A stretch of 64,000 nt of DNA, taken from Cupriavidus necator N-1 (lineage in GTDB: Bacteria; Pseudomonadota; Gammaproteobacteria; Burkholderiales; Burkholderiaceae). A program made the position numbers and the translations under genes. The stretch spans positions 62,001 through 126,000 of the forward strand of contig NC_015724.1 in assembly GCF_000219215.1 (NCBI RefSeq), in the 5' to 3' direction. Positions 1 to 8,414 of this stretch are shown one piece after another. Position 1 is the stretch's first letter, and every line of letters starts with the position of its first letter. Under the pieces are notes generated by a model. It saw only the letters and a list, made by a program, of their open reading frames with translations. It was not told the origin of the DNA and did not search any database.

Positions 1-1
1 G

Positions 2-505
2 GCCACCAGCGCGCAGCTGAGCTGCTTCGTGTCCGGGCCGCGGCCGGCCTTCGACGCGGTGCAGCCCGCCCTGGCGTGCCTGACCGCGCGCCAGTCCTAC
101 GTGGGCGGCGCGGACGAGGCCCGCGTCATCAAGCTGATGATCAACATGATGGTGTTCATGAGCACCGCGGTGATCGGCGAAGGGCTGGTCTTCGGCGCGC
201 GCGCCGGGCTGGACCGCGCGCTGATGGTCGATGCGATCAACGACAGCATCGTCGGCAGCGCCCACTACCGCACCAAGGCAGAGCAGCTCAAGCAGCGCGA
301 CTACGCCGCCGTCGGCCCGATCTCGCTGGTGGTGAAGGACCTCGACCTGGCATTGGCGGTGGCCCGCGACAACGCGGTCGCGCTGCCGATGTCGTCGCTG
401 GTGCGGCAATACCTGGCGCTGATGCAGCAGCGCCGGCAAGACCATCTCGACATCGCCGCGCTGGCCGATGTGCTCGAGTGGGCAGGCGTGCCCGGCGCAG
501 TGTAA
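2..505 (+). CDS. beta-hydroxyacid dehydrogenase (HIBADH family), C-terminal part
   Basis: The gene enters from the left edge, so the N-terminal Rossmann domain is outside the window. What remains is the all-helical C-terminal domain of NAD(P)-dependent 3-hydroxyisobutyrate/tartronate-semialdehyde-type dehydrogenases. The family motif with catalytic Lys and Asn is visible as VIKLMINMM (bases about 126-152), followed by the helix GEGLVFGARAGLD. Known members oxidise or reduce beta-hydroxyacids in the cytoplasm; the substrate cannot be told here. The next gene, 36 bases downstream on the same strand, is a decayed ABC binding-protein gene, so the pair was probably once a catabolic operon. The end of the reading frame is intact. 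Confidence 0.85.
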   Translation, partial: ATSAQLSCFVSGPRPAFDAVQPALACLTARQSYVGGADEARVIKLMINMMVFMSTAVIGEGLVFGARAGLDRALMVDAINDSIVGSAHYRTKAEQLKQRDYAAVGPISLVVKDLDLALAVARDNAVALPMSSLVRQYLALMQQRRQDHLDIAALADVLEWAGVPGAV

Positions 506-541
506 TCGGGCCAACCCGATACCTACAACAAGGATGGAGAC

Positions 542-1619
542 ATGAACCACAACCCGATCACCCGGGCGCCACGCGCCCTGTTCGCCGCCGCCGGGCTTGC
601 CCTGGCCCTGGCGATGCCGCCGGTGCTGGCCCAGGGCAAGCCCGGCGCCGAACCGGTCCGCATCGGCGGCCTGTTCTCGAACACCGGCGGCCTTGCCGCC
701 GTGGGCCAGGCCGAGCGCGAAGGCGCGCTGCTGGCGCAGAAGGTCGTCAATGCCCGTGGGGGCATTGGCGGGCGGCCGCTGGAAATGATTGTCGAAGACG
801 ACGGCTCCAGCCCGGATTCCGCCGTCGCCAAGGCGAACGCGCTGCTCCATACGCACAAGGTTCGCGCCATCGTCGGGCCATCGGGTATTGCACAGACGGT
901 TGCCATCGGCGGCATCACACAGGCGCAGAAGGTGCCCCTGTTTTCGTTCTCGGGACTGGGGCCCGCGGTAGTGCGTGAACGCCATTGCGTGTTCCACCTG
1001 ACGCCGTCGCAGGAGCTCAACGCGCGTGCCGTGCTGGCCTATGCGCGCGACAACGGCCTGAAGCGCGTCGGCGTGCTGAATGACTCGGGCTACGGCCAGG
1101 TGGTCTGGACCAGCCTGAAGACGCTGGACCGCGAGTACGGCGTCAGCTTCATACAGGTGGAGAAGTTCGAGATCGCCGCCACCGATGTCACCACGCAGGC
1201 GGCCAAGATCAAGGCGGCCACGCCGGATGCCATCATCGTCATCTCGACCTCGCCCGCGCCGTTCCGCAACGTGCGCAGCTGAAGGTGGGCGTGCCCATCA
1301 TCTCCGTGCATGGCACGGCTACCTACGAGACCGTCAAGGCCATGGGCGAGGCCGCGGACAACATCATCCATCCCGAGTTCATCGTATCCGAAGACCCGCT
1401 GCCGGGGCAGAAGGAATTCGTCGAGACCTTCCGCAAGGAGTACGGCAAGCTGCCCAAGCATTTCTCGGCGGTAGGCTGGGATGCGGTCATGGCCCTGGCC
1501 GCGGGCCTGAAGGCGGCCGGTGCCGATGCGCCGGGCGACAAGCTGTGCAGCGCGTTGCGCCGGCCTTACCAGGGTGTCACCAGCGGCTACGACTTCGCCG
1601 CGCCCGACATGGGCGGCAG
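542..1619 (+). pseudogene. branched-chain-type ABC substrate-binding protein, frameshifted and 3'-truncated
   Basis: The frame from 542 encodes a signal peptide (about 30 residues, ending PPVLAQG) and a LivJ/LivK-type type I periplasmic binding protein: VRIGGLFSNTGG, the GGIGGRPLE segment and the VGPSG loop are typical. At about 1279 the frame is lost by one base: it ends at a TGA at 1280-1282, and the protein continues in another frame as VGVPIISVHGTATYETVK down to YDFAAPDMGG. Directly after that the sequence turns into an ABC ATPase without an intervening gene end, so the C-terminus and any permease genes have been deleted. In its intact form it would capture an amino acid or aromatic acid for an ABC importer. 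Confidence 0.85.
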
Positions 1620-2005
1620 GTGTCGCTGGCGGGGCGGGACATCACCGCCGTCACCGTCCAGCAGCGCAGCCGCGCCGGCCTGGTGCGCACCTTCCAGACG
1701 CCGCAGGTGTTCGAGCACATGACCGTGCTCGAGAACCTGATGGCAGGCTGCCACAAGGCCACCCACGCTGGCGTGCTGCGGGCGATGCTGCGCACGCCGG
1801 CATCGCGCCGCGAACTGGCGGCCATGCACGATGCCGCGCTGGCATGTGCCGGGAAATTCGGTCTGGAGCGCTTGCTGCAGCACCGGGCCGGCACCCTCCC
1901 GGCCGGCCAGCGGCGCATCGTCGAACTGGCGCGTGCCTGCATCGGCAATCCAGGACTGCTGTTGCTGGATGAACCGTCCTCGGGGCTGAACAGCGAAGAG
2001 ATCGC
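1620..2005 (+). pseudogene. livG: LivG-type ABC transporter ATPase remnant
   Basis: An internal piece of a branched-chain-type ABC ATPase follows without a gap from the binding-protein remnant. It reads VSLAGRDIT, then RAGLVRTFQTPQVF and MTVLENLMAG (typical LivG sequence), a degenerate signature region LPAGQRRIVELARA and a Walker B segment LLLLDEPSSGLN. The N-terminal third with the Walker A P-loop is missing and the frame ends shortly after Walker B, so it cannot be functional. The order binding protein then ATPase shows that the intervening permease genes were deleted. Confidence 0.85.
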
Positions 2006-2034
2006 ATGTGGGGCACCACCGATGGGACCCGGAC

Positions 2035-2130
2035 GACACGTACTTCATTATCCATTGCCTGGACCACGCCGACGCGCTGCCGCGCCGGCTGGCAAGCCAT
2101 GACGCGCACCGTGCCTACCTGGCCGCGGCG
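2035..2130 (+). pseudogene. YciI-family protein, N-terminal fragment
   Basis: A short reading frame gives TYFIIHCLDHADALPRRLAS followed by DAHRAYLA. This matches the start of YciI-like proteins (small ferredoxin-fold proteins, about 95 residues), where a strand ending in a His-rich turn is followed by a helix carrying the R...H..YL pattern. Only about 30 residues remain before the frame runs into unrelated sequence, and no start codon or ribosome binding site is evident. It sits between two other gene remnants. Confidence 0.5.
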
Positions 2131-2138
2131 CCTGTCGA

Positions 2139-2280
2139 ATGGAATGCGTCGATGCCGACTACCAGACCTTCATGTCGAGGGACGGCGTCTGCGTGCGCGA
2201 GCACTTCTTCAACACCACGAGCTGAAGACATTGGTCGCGGACTGGTCCGACGACGACATCCAAGCGTTGAACCGCGCTGT
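2139..2280 (+). pseudogene. aceE: pyruvate dehydrogenase E1 (AceE) internal fragment, frameshifted
   Basis: The frame at 2139 reads MECVDADYQTFMSRDGVCVR then EHFFNTT and stops at 2223-2225. One frame over, from 2219, it continues ELKTLVADWSDDDIQALNR. Together these match the AceE stretch that normally reads ECVDGxYQ..KDGAYVREHFF, then ELxxLVADxxDDDIxxLNRGG, in the N-terminal half of homodimeric E1. A single-base frameshift separates the two parts. Upstream and downstream AceE sequence is missing. A large C-terminal AceE remnant lies about 40 kb away on the same strand (42801-43975). Confidence 0.75.
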
Positions 2281-2383
2281 CCTGGTGCAGCCATCCGGCC
2301 TTCTTGCCAGCTCGCCTCCGAAATGCCGGATTGCGTCGCGGCGCCCGGTATCACGTTAACTGATCCTTCAGATCAGCAAGTTG

Positions 2384-2402
2384 AATTTCACCTTTCATGA
2401 AT
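2384..2402. promoter_or_regulatory. copy of the AATTTCAC-TCATGA element found upstream of the HTH genes
   Basis: The sequence AATTTCACCTTTCATGA closely matches elements at 44302-44319 and 57170-57187, which both lie just upstream of HipB-like HTH genes. No HTH gene follows this copy. The rest of 2281-2588 holds only a 51-codon frame (2398-2552) that I do not recognise. Confidence 0.4.
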
Positions 2403-2588
2403 ATCAGTTCTAAGATCATGACCACTGATCGACCGAAGCGAATGCCTTGTATTTCCGATGACAAATCCAGGTCCGAACCCCTTGCCAGGCAGACCAAGAG
2501 TGTCTGGATCAATACTGAGGCGCCGCCGGCCAATCCTTTCGCGATCCGCTAGCACCCCGTGAGCAACCGCGATGCCATGGCGATTTTT

Positions 2589-3518
2589 TTACGCGCCGAT
2601 CCATGTCGCACCGCGCCAGACGCCGTCCTGCACCAGGCGCTTCATCAGCGACACGAGCGCGGCGGTCGCACAGGAGGCGGCGGTGGACTGGGTGCGCGTC
2701 GCAAGCCGCGCAAGAAGGATGCGGCGAGACAGGGCCGGCGAGGCAATGGGTGCGGCGGCCAGGGTGCCACGCGCCAGGTCGTCGGAGATGGCGGAACTAG
2801 GCAGGATGGTATGGGCGAAGCCCTTCGCGACCAGCGACTTCTGCACGCTGAGCGAATTGGTTTCGGCGGCAATAACGAGGTCAATACCGGAAACGGCAAA
2901 AGCATGCTCCACCACATTGCGAAGGCCATGCGGCGGATTCGGCAGCACCAGCGCCAGTCCCTCCAGGTCCATGATGGAAAGCGGCCCGGCCTGTGGCACC
3001 GTGCTTGGCCGCCCCACCAGGTACAGCTGCTCGTCGAGCAAGGCCTGCACCTGCAGCCCCGTGACCGACTTGTCGTCGTACATCAGCGCGGCATCCACGT
3101 CGCCCGACTCGAGCCACTGCCGCAAATGCCCGGCATAGCCTACCGTCAGGCGGACGCCCAGTTGCGGATGCCGGTCCCTTAGCGTGGCAACCAGCTCCGG
3201 CGCCAGGAGTTCGCCGCAACTGGGAAGGAGGCCAATGTCCGCCGTGCCTGAGACCAGACCCGCGGCGGGCTGGATCTCCGCCCTGGCGCGATCCAGTTCG
3301 CGCAGCGCACGCCGGCCGTACTCCGCGAGGGTCTTGCCGGCATCGGTGAGCAGCATGCCGTGCCGTTCGCGCTCGAACAGTTCGACACCCAGATCCTCCT
3401 CGAGAAGCCGGATGTGGCGGGAGACGGCGGGCTGGACGATGTGCAGGCGTTCCGCCGCCTTGGTCGTGCTGCCGGTCTCTGCGACGGCCAGTAATGCACG
3501 GAGTTGCTTGATATCCAT
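2589..3518 (-). CDS. LysR-family transcriptional regulator
   Basis: Start chosen at the Met of MDIKQLRALLAVAETGSTTK (309 residues), the normal LysR N-terminus; a longer frame upstream to 3662 adds 48 basic, unconserved residues. Residues 1-60 form the winged HTH, with AAERLHIVQPAVSRHIRLLE as the recognition region. The rest is the effector-binding domain with LADISLGLLPS-like and LAPELVATLRDRHP segments. It is divergent from the NTF2/ABM/FAH operon starting at 3747, with an AT-rich stretch between them, so it most likely controls that operon in response to an aromatic or carboxylic intermediate. Family assignment is secure; target and inducer are inferred. Confidence 0.93.
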   Translation of the reverse strand: MDIKQLRALLAVAETGSTTKAAERLHIVQPAVSRHIRLLEEDLGVELFERERHGMLLTDAGKTLAEYGRRALRELDRARAEIQPAAGLVSGTADIGLLPSCGELLAPELVATLRDRHPQLGVRLTVGYAGHLRQWLESGDVDAALMYDDKSVTGLQVQALLDEQLYLVGRPSTVPQAGPLSIMDLEGLALVLPNPPHGLRNVVEHAFAVSGIDLVIAAETNSLSVQKSLVAKGFAHTILPSSAISDDLARGTLAAAPIASPALSRRILLARLATRTQSTAASCATAALVSLMKRLVQDGVWRGATWIGA

Positions 3519-3647
3519 GAGAAGGGATGAGGTGGCTGTATCGAAGTCGTTGATTCGCGGGCGCTGGCGTCGAGTTTCAACTGCCTGGCGAGGCGAAATA
3601 TGTGAGGCTCGCGTCACCCGATGCCGGGCCGCGCGGGGAATCCCTGA

Positions 3648-3675
3648 TTGATCTTGCCTCATAAGAGTATATAAA
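3648..3675 (+). promoter_or_regulatory. candidate sigma-70 promoter of the NTF2/ABM/FAH operon
   Basis: TTGATC (3648-3653) and TATAAA (3670-3675) are separated by 16 bases in an otherwise very GC-rich region. They lie upstream of the first operon gene and next to the divergent LysR gene, where an AT-rich LysR site (TATATAAATAATATCATTAA) is also expected. A similar AT-rich block precedes the ABM gene at 14719. Confidence 0.45.
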
Positions 3676-3746
3676 TAATATCATTAATTTAGCGACCCGG
3701 AGGAACGTCCGGGGTAACCCTGAAAACCTCGAAAAGGTGGTGGAAG

Positions 3747-4142
3747 ATGAACGAGAAGACGAGCGCCGACATTGCGGCGGTGATGACGGCGGATGACGCG
3801 AGATATGCGGCCATGCTGGCCGGCGACGTGGCCGCGCTGGATGCGTTGCTTGCGGATTCCCTGGTCTACACGCATGCGACTGCGCGTACGGAAGACAAGG
3901 CTGCCTATCTCAAGGCGGTATCGAGCGGTCTCGTCAAATACGTCGAGCTGAAGCGGTCAGAGGCTGTCGTGCAGGTCTATGGGCCGACCGCCGTCATGCA
4001 CGGACAGCTTTCGCTCAGTGTGTTGCGCGAGGGTAGCCGCAAGGGCATGAACGGCCTGTTCCAGAGCGTCTGGGTCAGGTCGGACAACCAATGGCAAATG
4101 GCGGCCTGGGCGTCTGTGCCGCAAGCGTTCACATCCGCGTGA
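3747..4142 (+). CDS. NTF2-like (DUF4440-type) protein, copy 1
   Basis: A 131-residue single-domain protein with the NTF2/SnoaL-like cone fold pattern: helix ARYAAMLAGDVAALDALLAD, strand SLVYTHATA, a helix DKAAYLKAVSSGLVKY, and a C-terminal sheet ending QSVWVRSDNQWQMAAW. The ADDxRYAAMLAGD...LVYTH pattern is typical of DUF4440 proteins, which include small isomerase-, dehydratase- or ligand-binding-type enzymes. It is closely related to the equally long protein at 6524 in the same operon. A GGTGG ribosome binding site lies just upstream. The operon context suggests a role on an aromatic intermediate, but no catalytic residue set is diagnostic. Confidence 0.85.
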   Translation: MNEKTSADIAAVMTADDARYAAMLAGDVAALDALLADSLVYTHATARTEDKAAYLKAVSSGLVKYVELKRSEAVVQVYGPTAVMHGQLSLSVLREGSRKGMNGLFQSVWVRSDNQWQMAAWASVPQAFTSA

Positions 4143-4220
4143 TGGCTATTCGTGCCTGGCCGCGCCTAGGCCAGGCAGTACGGTCTGTCAGCAGGCCAAT
4201 TTACTGAAGGAGAAGAAGCG

Positions 4221-4520
4221 ATGAGCGAAAAGAACGTGGTCCTGGCAGTGAACTGCCGGATCCGGAGCGACAAGGTGAAGGAGCTGATGGCGGAGTTGCT
4301 GGCGAATGCGGAAGCCTCCCGCGCGGAGCCGGGCTGCCTGCATTTCGACGTCAGCGTCGACAAGGACGATCCGACCAAGATCATGTACTACGAGGTCTAC
4401 CGGGACCAGGCGGCGATCGATTCACACGCGCAGACCGCTCACCACAAGCGATGGGTGACCGAAGGCGCGCCGCTTCTCGAAGTGCGGCAGCCGGTGCGGC
4501 TGTCACGCACGGCGCCGTGA
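4221..4520 (+). CDS. antibiotic biosynthesis monooxygenase (ABM) domain protein, copy 1
   Basis: A 99-residue ABM/YgiN-like ferredoxin-fold protein. The family core is clear: EPGCLHFDVSVDKDDPTKIM, then YYEVYRDQAAIDSHAQTAHH. Known relatives are small dimeric cofactor-free monooxygenases or quinol/aldehyde-binding proteins. It is preceded by a GGAG site and lies between an NTF2-like gene and a second ABM gene. It is very similar to the ABM protein at 14719, which precedes the TPR-SagB gene, suggesting duplication. It may act on quinone or phenolic intermediates of the encoded pathway; this is inference. Confidence 0.88.
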   Translation: MSEKNVVLAVNCRIRSDKVKELMAELLANAEASRAEPGCLHFDVSVDKDDPTKIMYYEVYRDQAAIDSHAQTAHHKRWVTEGAPLLEVRQPVRLSRTAP

Positions 4521-4614
4521 CCCGGCGCGGCTGACGCGGTTCGGGCGCGCGGCGCGCGACAGGTCGCCCGCCCGGCGAAGCGAAGCAATACACAACAAGC
4601 AAGAGGGGAGACTG

Positions 4615-4917
4615 ATGAGCGAGAGAAAGCAAGTGGTGGTGGTGGCCTGCCAGCCGAAGGCCGGCAAGCGGCAGCAACTGCTGGATGAGCTGGAGAAGAA
4701 CCGCATGGCGGCACTGCAGATCGAAGCCGGTTGCCTGCAGTTCGATGTGACGACCGCCGAGGACAGCGACGAGCGGATTGTCGTCTACGAAGTCTACCGG
4801 GATCTGGCGGCGCTGGAGGCGCATCAGCAGACGCCGCATTTCAAGAGATTCTTGCAGGAGGGCATCCCGTTGTTCGCCGAGCACGACCTGGCGATCTACG
4901 AGCGCGTCGCACCCTGA
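4615..4917 (+). CDS. antibiotic biosynthesis monooxygenase (ABM) domain protein, copy 2
   Basis: A 100-residue ABM-domain protein with CLQFDVTTAEDSDERIVVYE and VYRDLAALEAHQQTPHF in the conserved core. It is more divergent than the copies at 4221 and 14719. AGAGGGGAGA precedes the ATG. ABM proteins usually form homodimers, or two-gene heterodimers when adjacent copies occur, so copies 1 and 2 may work together. It precedes the MFS permease gene in the operon by 113 bases. Confidence 0.87.
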   Translation: MSERKQVVVVACQPKAGKRQQLLDELEKNRMAALQIEAGCLQFDVTTAEDSDERIVVYEVYRDLAALEAHQQTPHFKRFLQEGIPLFAEHDLAIYERVAP

Positions 4918-5030
4918 GGCGGAAGCTGTCCCGGGCTGGCATGCCGGTCTTTGGATATTGCCGCGCGATTCACCGTCCCTTGCTGGCGTCCCGGCAAGGG
5001 ACGGCTCATCCAGAAAGAGAAAGGTTCACC

Positions 5031-6422
5031 ATGATCAATTCTGATTCGACTATCAGCACAAGCTTGCCGGCGCAGATCGGCAAGGAAGAAGAGGACAAGG
5101 TATTCCGGCGCGTGACGCGAGGCATCCTGCCGCTGCTGTTCATCTGCTCTATGATTGCGCTGTTCGACCGTTTCATCGTCGGCTTTGCCAAGCTGCAGAT
5201 CACCGAGGCCTTCGGCCTGTCCGCCGCGGCCTACGGTTTTGGCGCCGGGATCTTCTCGCTCGGCTACCTGCTGTTCGAAGTGCCGAGCAACGTCATCCTG
5301 GCGCGCGTGGGTGCGAAGAAATGGATTGCCAGGATCATGGTGAGCTGGGGCATCGTCACGGTCGGGACGATCCTGGTGCGCACGCCGGAGCAGTTCTATA
5401 TGGCCCGGTTCCTGCTGGGCCTCATGGAGGCGGGCTTCTACCCCGGCATCGTCTATTACCTGTCCGGCTGGTTCCCGCGGGCGCGCTTTGGCCGGGTCAT
5501 GGCATTGCTGTTGCTGGTGTTCCCGATCAGCAACCTGTTCATTGGCCCGTTGTCCGGCTGGATCCTGGAGTCGATGTCCGGCACCGCCGGGCTGGCCGGG
5601 TGGCAATGGCTGTTTGTCGTCATGGGCATCCCGGCGATCCTGATGGGCTTCGTGTTCTTCCTGCTGGTCGCGGACAAGCCCCAGGACGCAAAGTGGCTCA
5701 GTGCACATGAGAAGCGCATCGTCCTCGACGCAATCGCCAGGGATCGTGCATCCAGGCATGAGTCGGGCGGCTGGTTCCTGGCGTTCAAAGACTGGCGCGT
5801 GTGGGCGCTCGGCGCAATCATGGCGGGCGGCTATCTCGGCCTGTACGGCATCGTCTTCTGGCTGCCCACGATGGTGCAGTCGGCCGGCGTCAGCGGCTTC
5901 CGCAACATTGGCCTGATCGCCTCCATTCCCTGGATTGGCACCGTGCTGGTGACGCTGGTGCTCGGCTACTCGTCCGACTATTTCCAGGAGCGTCGCGGGC
6001 ATTTCTGTTTCGCCGTCCTCCTGGGAGCGCTGGGCTTCGTGATCAGCGTCCAGTCAAGCACCAACATCTACGTAACCATTGCCGGCCTCAGCGTTGCCTG
6101 CGCCTTCCTGTTCGCGTGCTTTCCGCCCGCCTGGGCGCTGGCGTCCACGCTGCTGGTCGGGCAGAGCGCCGCGTGCGGGTTGGCCCTGGTCAACACGGTT
6201 GCGTCGTTCGGTTCCTTTATCGGGCCTTACCTGATGGGGATTGGCCAAGAAAGGACGGGCGGACTGACGGCGCCGCTGATGGTGCTGGCTGCCATCTGTT
6301 CGGTCTCTGCGCTGGCCATCTGGCTGATTCCGGCCCATGCCCCCGACCAGTCAGGCGCCGGCAGCCGCGCGTTGAAGGACGCCAAGACAGGCGGATCGGT
6401 GGCGGATTCCATGGCGCAATAA
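5031..6422 (+). CDS. MFS transporter, anion:cation symporter (phthalate permease) type
   Basis: A 463-residue inner-membrane permease with 12 hydrophobic segments. The first membrane helix carries LPLLFICSMIALFDRFIVGF and the following segment GIFSLGYLLFEVPSNVIL, both typical of the ACS family that takes up organic anions such as phthalate, tartrate, glucarate or 4-hydroxyphenylacetate. LLGLMEAGFYPGIVYYLSGW is the conserved TM4-5 signature. The ATG at 5031 is chosen over the longer upstream frame because it follows AGAAAGAGAAAGG and begins a normal cytoplasmic N-terminus. Its place in the operon suggests import of the pathway substrate. Confidence 0.92.
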   Translation: MINSDSTISTSLPAQIGKEEEDKVFRRVTRGILPLLFICSMIALFDRFIVGFAKLQITEAFGLSAAAYGFGAGIFSLGYLLFEVPSNVILARVGAKKWIARIMVSWGIVTVGTILVRTPEQFYMARFLLGLMEAGFYPGIVYYLSGWFPRARFGRVMALLLLVFPISNLFIGPLSGWILESMSGTAGLAGWQWLFVVMGIPAILMGFVFFLLVADKPQDAKWLSAHEKRIVLDAIARDRASRHESGGWFLAFKDWRVWALGAIMAGGYLGLYGIVFWLPTMVQSAGVSGFRNIGLIASIPWIGTVLVTLVLGYSSDYFQERRGHFCFAVLLGALGFVISVQSSTNIYVTIAGLSVACAFLFACFPPAWALASTLLVGQSAACGLALVNTVASFGSFIGPYLMGIGQERTGGLTAPLMVLAAICSVSALAIWLIPAHAPDQSGAGSRALKDAKTGGSVADSMAQ

Positions 6423-6479
6423 CACGACAACCGGCGGCCATGATCCGCACATTAGATCTATTGATATAAGCAAAAAATA

Positions 6480-6509
6480 GCCATCGGATGTCAGCCTTCG
6501 TCCGATGGC
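6480..6509 (-). terminator. stem-loop with T-tract on the minus strand
   Basis: GCCATCGGA (6480-6488) and TCCGATGGC (6501-6509) pair perfectly over 9 bases around a 12-base loop. On the minus strand it is followed by TATTTTTTGC, the shape of a rho-independent terminator for antisense transcription. On the plus strand it lies in the leader of the gene at 6524 and could act as an RNA-stabilising hairpin. Confidence 0.5.
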
Positions 6510-6523
6510 CTGGAAGAAGCGAT

Positions 6524-6919
6524 ATGAAAGACGAAACCAAAAGAAAGATCACCTCGGTCCTCATTGCTGACGACCAGCGGCATGCCGCGATGATCGGCGG
6601 CGATATGGCAGGCCTGGACCGGCTGCTGGGCGGCGACCTGGTCTACATCCACGGCAGCGCGAGGCAGGACGACAAGCAGCAATATCTCGCCTCCATCGCG
6701 AGCGGCGCGGTGAAGTACCTCGACATCAAGCGCACGGCGGCAGCGGTCCAGGTGTATGGGGATACCGCGGTGGTTCACGGCCACATTGCGATCCAGGGCA
6801 TGTCCAGTGGCGAGAAGCGGCTGATCGACAGCCTCTTCCAGAGCGTGTGGGTGTTGGCTTCTTTTGGCTGGCAGATGGTCGGGTGGGCGTCCATCCCGAC
6901 TGGCAAGGCGCAGGCATAA
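6524..6919 (+). CDS. NTF2-like (DUF4440-type) protein, copy 2
   Basis: 131 residues, the same length as the protein at 3747 and closely related to it: ADDQRHAAMIGGDMAGLDRL, LVYIHGSARQDDKQQYL, SGAVKYLDIKR and the C-terminal LFQSVWV...WQMVGWAS block all align. The start at 6524 is preferred over the upstream frame from 6488 because it follows GGAAGAAGC and gives the same N-terminus length as copy 1. Two such paralogues in one operon suggest either a heteromer or two related steps; no activity can be assigned. Confidence 0.85.
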   Translation: MKDETKRKITSVLIADDQRHAAMIGGDMAGLDRLLGGDLVYIHGSARQDDKQQYLASIASGAVKYLDIKRTAAAVQVYGDTAVVHGHIAIQGMSSGEKRLIDSLFQSVWVLASFGWQMVGWASIPTGKAQA

Positions 6920-6931
6920 GGAGACAGCAAG

Positions 6932-7888
6932 ATGAAATTCGTGACTATCGACTGTGGGGAAAAGGGCCATCCCGGCCTGCTGATGAGCGACGGGAATATC
7001 CTCGACCTGATCTTGCTGCGTCGGCATCTTGGCGTGGCGAAGCTTATGCCTGCGGATGTTCGCGGCATTCTCGAAGGCGGCGCGCCCGCACTGGCGCTGG
7101 CCGATCAGTGCCGGCGCGCCGTCGAGGAAATGAGCGACCACGCGAGCGCCCAGCTCAGCGAAACAGGCGCACTGGTGTCGTTCCACGGCACGCCGCTGCT
7201 GGCCCCGATCCCCGAGCCGCGCCTGTTGTTGGCGGCGTCCGGCAACTACGGTCGCCACATGCGCGAGTATCCGGACGTGCCACTGCCGGAAAATCCTACC
7301 GCCTTCATCAAGCCTGCCGACACGCTGACGGGCCACGAGAAGCCAATCCTGATTCCGCCGCAGTTTCCGGATCAGGTCGACTTCGAAGGCGAGTTCGCTT
7401 TCGTGTTCGGACGGACCTGCCATAACGTCGACGAAGCGTCGGCGATGCAGTATGTCGCCGGTTACACCATCGTCAACGACGTGTCGGCGCGCAACTGGGT
7501 AGCCGAGGTGTTCTCCTCGACCGAGCGCTTCCAGTCCATCCGCGCATGGGACCGGAACATCCTCGGCAAGAACCTGCCCAGTTTCTCGCCATGCGGACCG
7601 ATCCTGACTACCGCTGACGAGATCGCGGATCCCCACGACCTGGCGATCACCACGCGCGTCAACGGCAAGGTCATGCAGGACAGCGGCACCAGCGATCTCA
7701 TCTGCCGGATTCCCAGGCTTATCTCGTATTTCTCGAAATGGTACCGGTTCCAGCCGGGCGACATTTTCAGCACCGGCACCCCGGAAGGCGTTGGCGCCGG
7801 CCGCACGCCGCCGGTCTATCTCAAGCGAGGGGACCGCATCGAAATCGAGATCGCCGGACTTGGCACGCTGGCCAATCCGGTGGCATAG
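6932..7888 (+). CDS. fumarylacetoacetate hydrolase (FAH) family protein, long form
   Basis: 318 residues. The C-terminal FAH domain shows the metal-binding E-x-E region in QVDFEGEFAFVFGR, the YVAGYTIVNDVSARNW block and the family signature GDIFSTGTPEGVGAG. A 100-residue N-terminal domain precedes it, as in FAHD2-like/ureidoglycolate-lyase-type members. FAH enzymes hydrolyse carbon-carbon bonds in 2,4-dioxo acids, or act as decarboxylase/isomerase or hydratase on meta-cleavage products. It starts 12 bases after the NTF2-like gene with GGAGACAG upstream. With the extradiol-type dioxygenase (8415) and another FAH protein (9385) it makes a ring-cleavage lower pathway likely. Confidence 0.92.
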   Translation: MKFVTIDCGEKGHPGLLMSDGNILDLILLRRHLGVAKLMPADVRGILEGGAPALALADQCRRAVEEMSDHASAQLSETGALVSFHGTPLLAPIPEPRLLLAASGNYGRHMREYPDVPLPENPTAFIKPADTLTGHEKPILIPPQFPDQVDFEGEFAFVFGRTCHNVDEASAMQYVAGYTIVNDVSARNWVAEVFSSTERFQSIRAWDRNILGKNLPSFSPCGPILTTADEIADPHDLAITTRVNGKVMQDSGTSDLICRIPRLISYFSKWYRFQPGDIFSTGTPEGVGAGRTPPVYLKRGDRIEIEIAGLGTLANPVA

Positions 7889-7960
7889 CCCCGGGCAGGC
7901 TGCGGGTCCGGCACGGCAACCCGCACGGGCGCAAATCTTCTGGAAACTGGACAAGGAGAC

Positions 7961-8359
7961 ATGATGGAAGACGTGGAGAAACTGACGATCCTCAGAGGCG
8001 AGGATCTGAACTGGGAAAGCGATGGACGACGGGGCTTCTTCGAGTATTGCGACCTCGGCATGCGCAAGGCGACCAGCGGCCGCTACCTGGTGCACCTGAT
8101 TCGTGCCACCGCGTCGATGGAGTCGCCCATCGGCGGTCACCGGCACATCGTAGACCTGCAGGTCGTCTACATGCTCAAGGGATGGATGAAGCTCTGGCAC
8201 GAGGGCCACGGCGAGGTCACGCTCAAGGCGGGCGACTGCATGTACCAGCCTGGCGGCCTGACGCACGGCGCGCTGGACTGGTCGGCCGATTTCGAATGCC
8301 TCGAGGTCATTTCGCCGGGCAATTTCAGCACGCTCGAATCCGAGACCGAGGCGGCTTAG
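7961..8359 (+). CDS. single-domain cupin protein
   Basis: A 132-residue cupin. The first cupin motif is seen in GGHRHIVDLQVVYMLKGWMK and the second in LKAGDCMYQPGGLTHGALDW, giving a likely His-rich metal site. Related small cupins are metal-binding isomerases, decarboxylases or dioxygenases of uncertain function. An AAGGAGA site precedes ATGATG; either ATG can serve. It lies between the long FAH gene and the VOC dioxygenase gene. Confidence 0.85.
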   Translation: MMEDVEKLTILRGEDLNWESDGRRGFFEYCDLGMRKATSGRYLVHLIRATASMESPIGGHRHIVDLQVVYMLKGWMKLWHEGHGEVTLKAGDCMYQPGGLTHGALDWSADFECLEVISPGNFSTLESETEAA

Positions 8360-8414
8360 CAACAATCAGCACAAGGCTCGGCCGCCCACGAGCGGCCAGC
8401 CAATACCTGGAGAC

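Noticed and set aside
2559..3182. plus-strand open frames over the LysR gene
   Set aside because: Antisense of a clear LysR gene; translation is repetitive Arg/Gly/Gln-rich with no domain.
6491..8365. 624-codon open frame on the minus strand
   Set aside because: It lies opposite the NTF2-like, FAH and cupin genes, has no family motif and His/Arg/Ala-rich composition typical of a GC-rich shadow frame.
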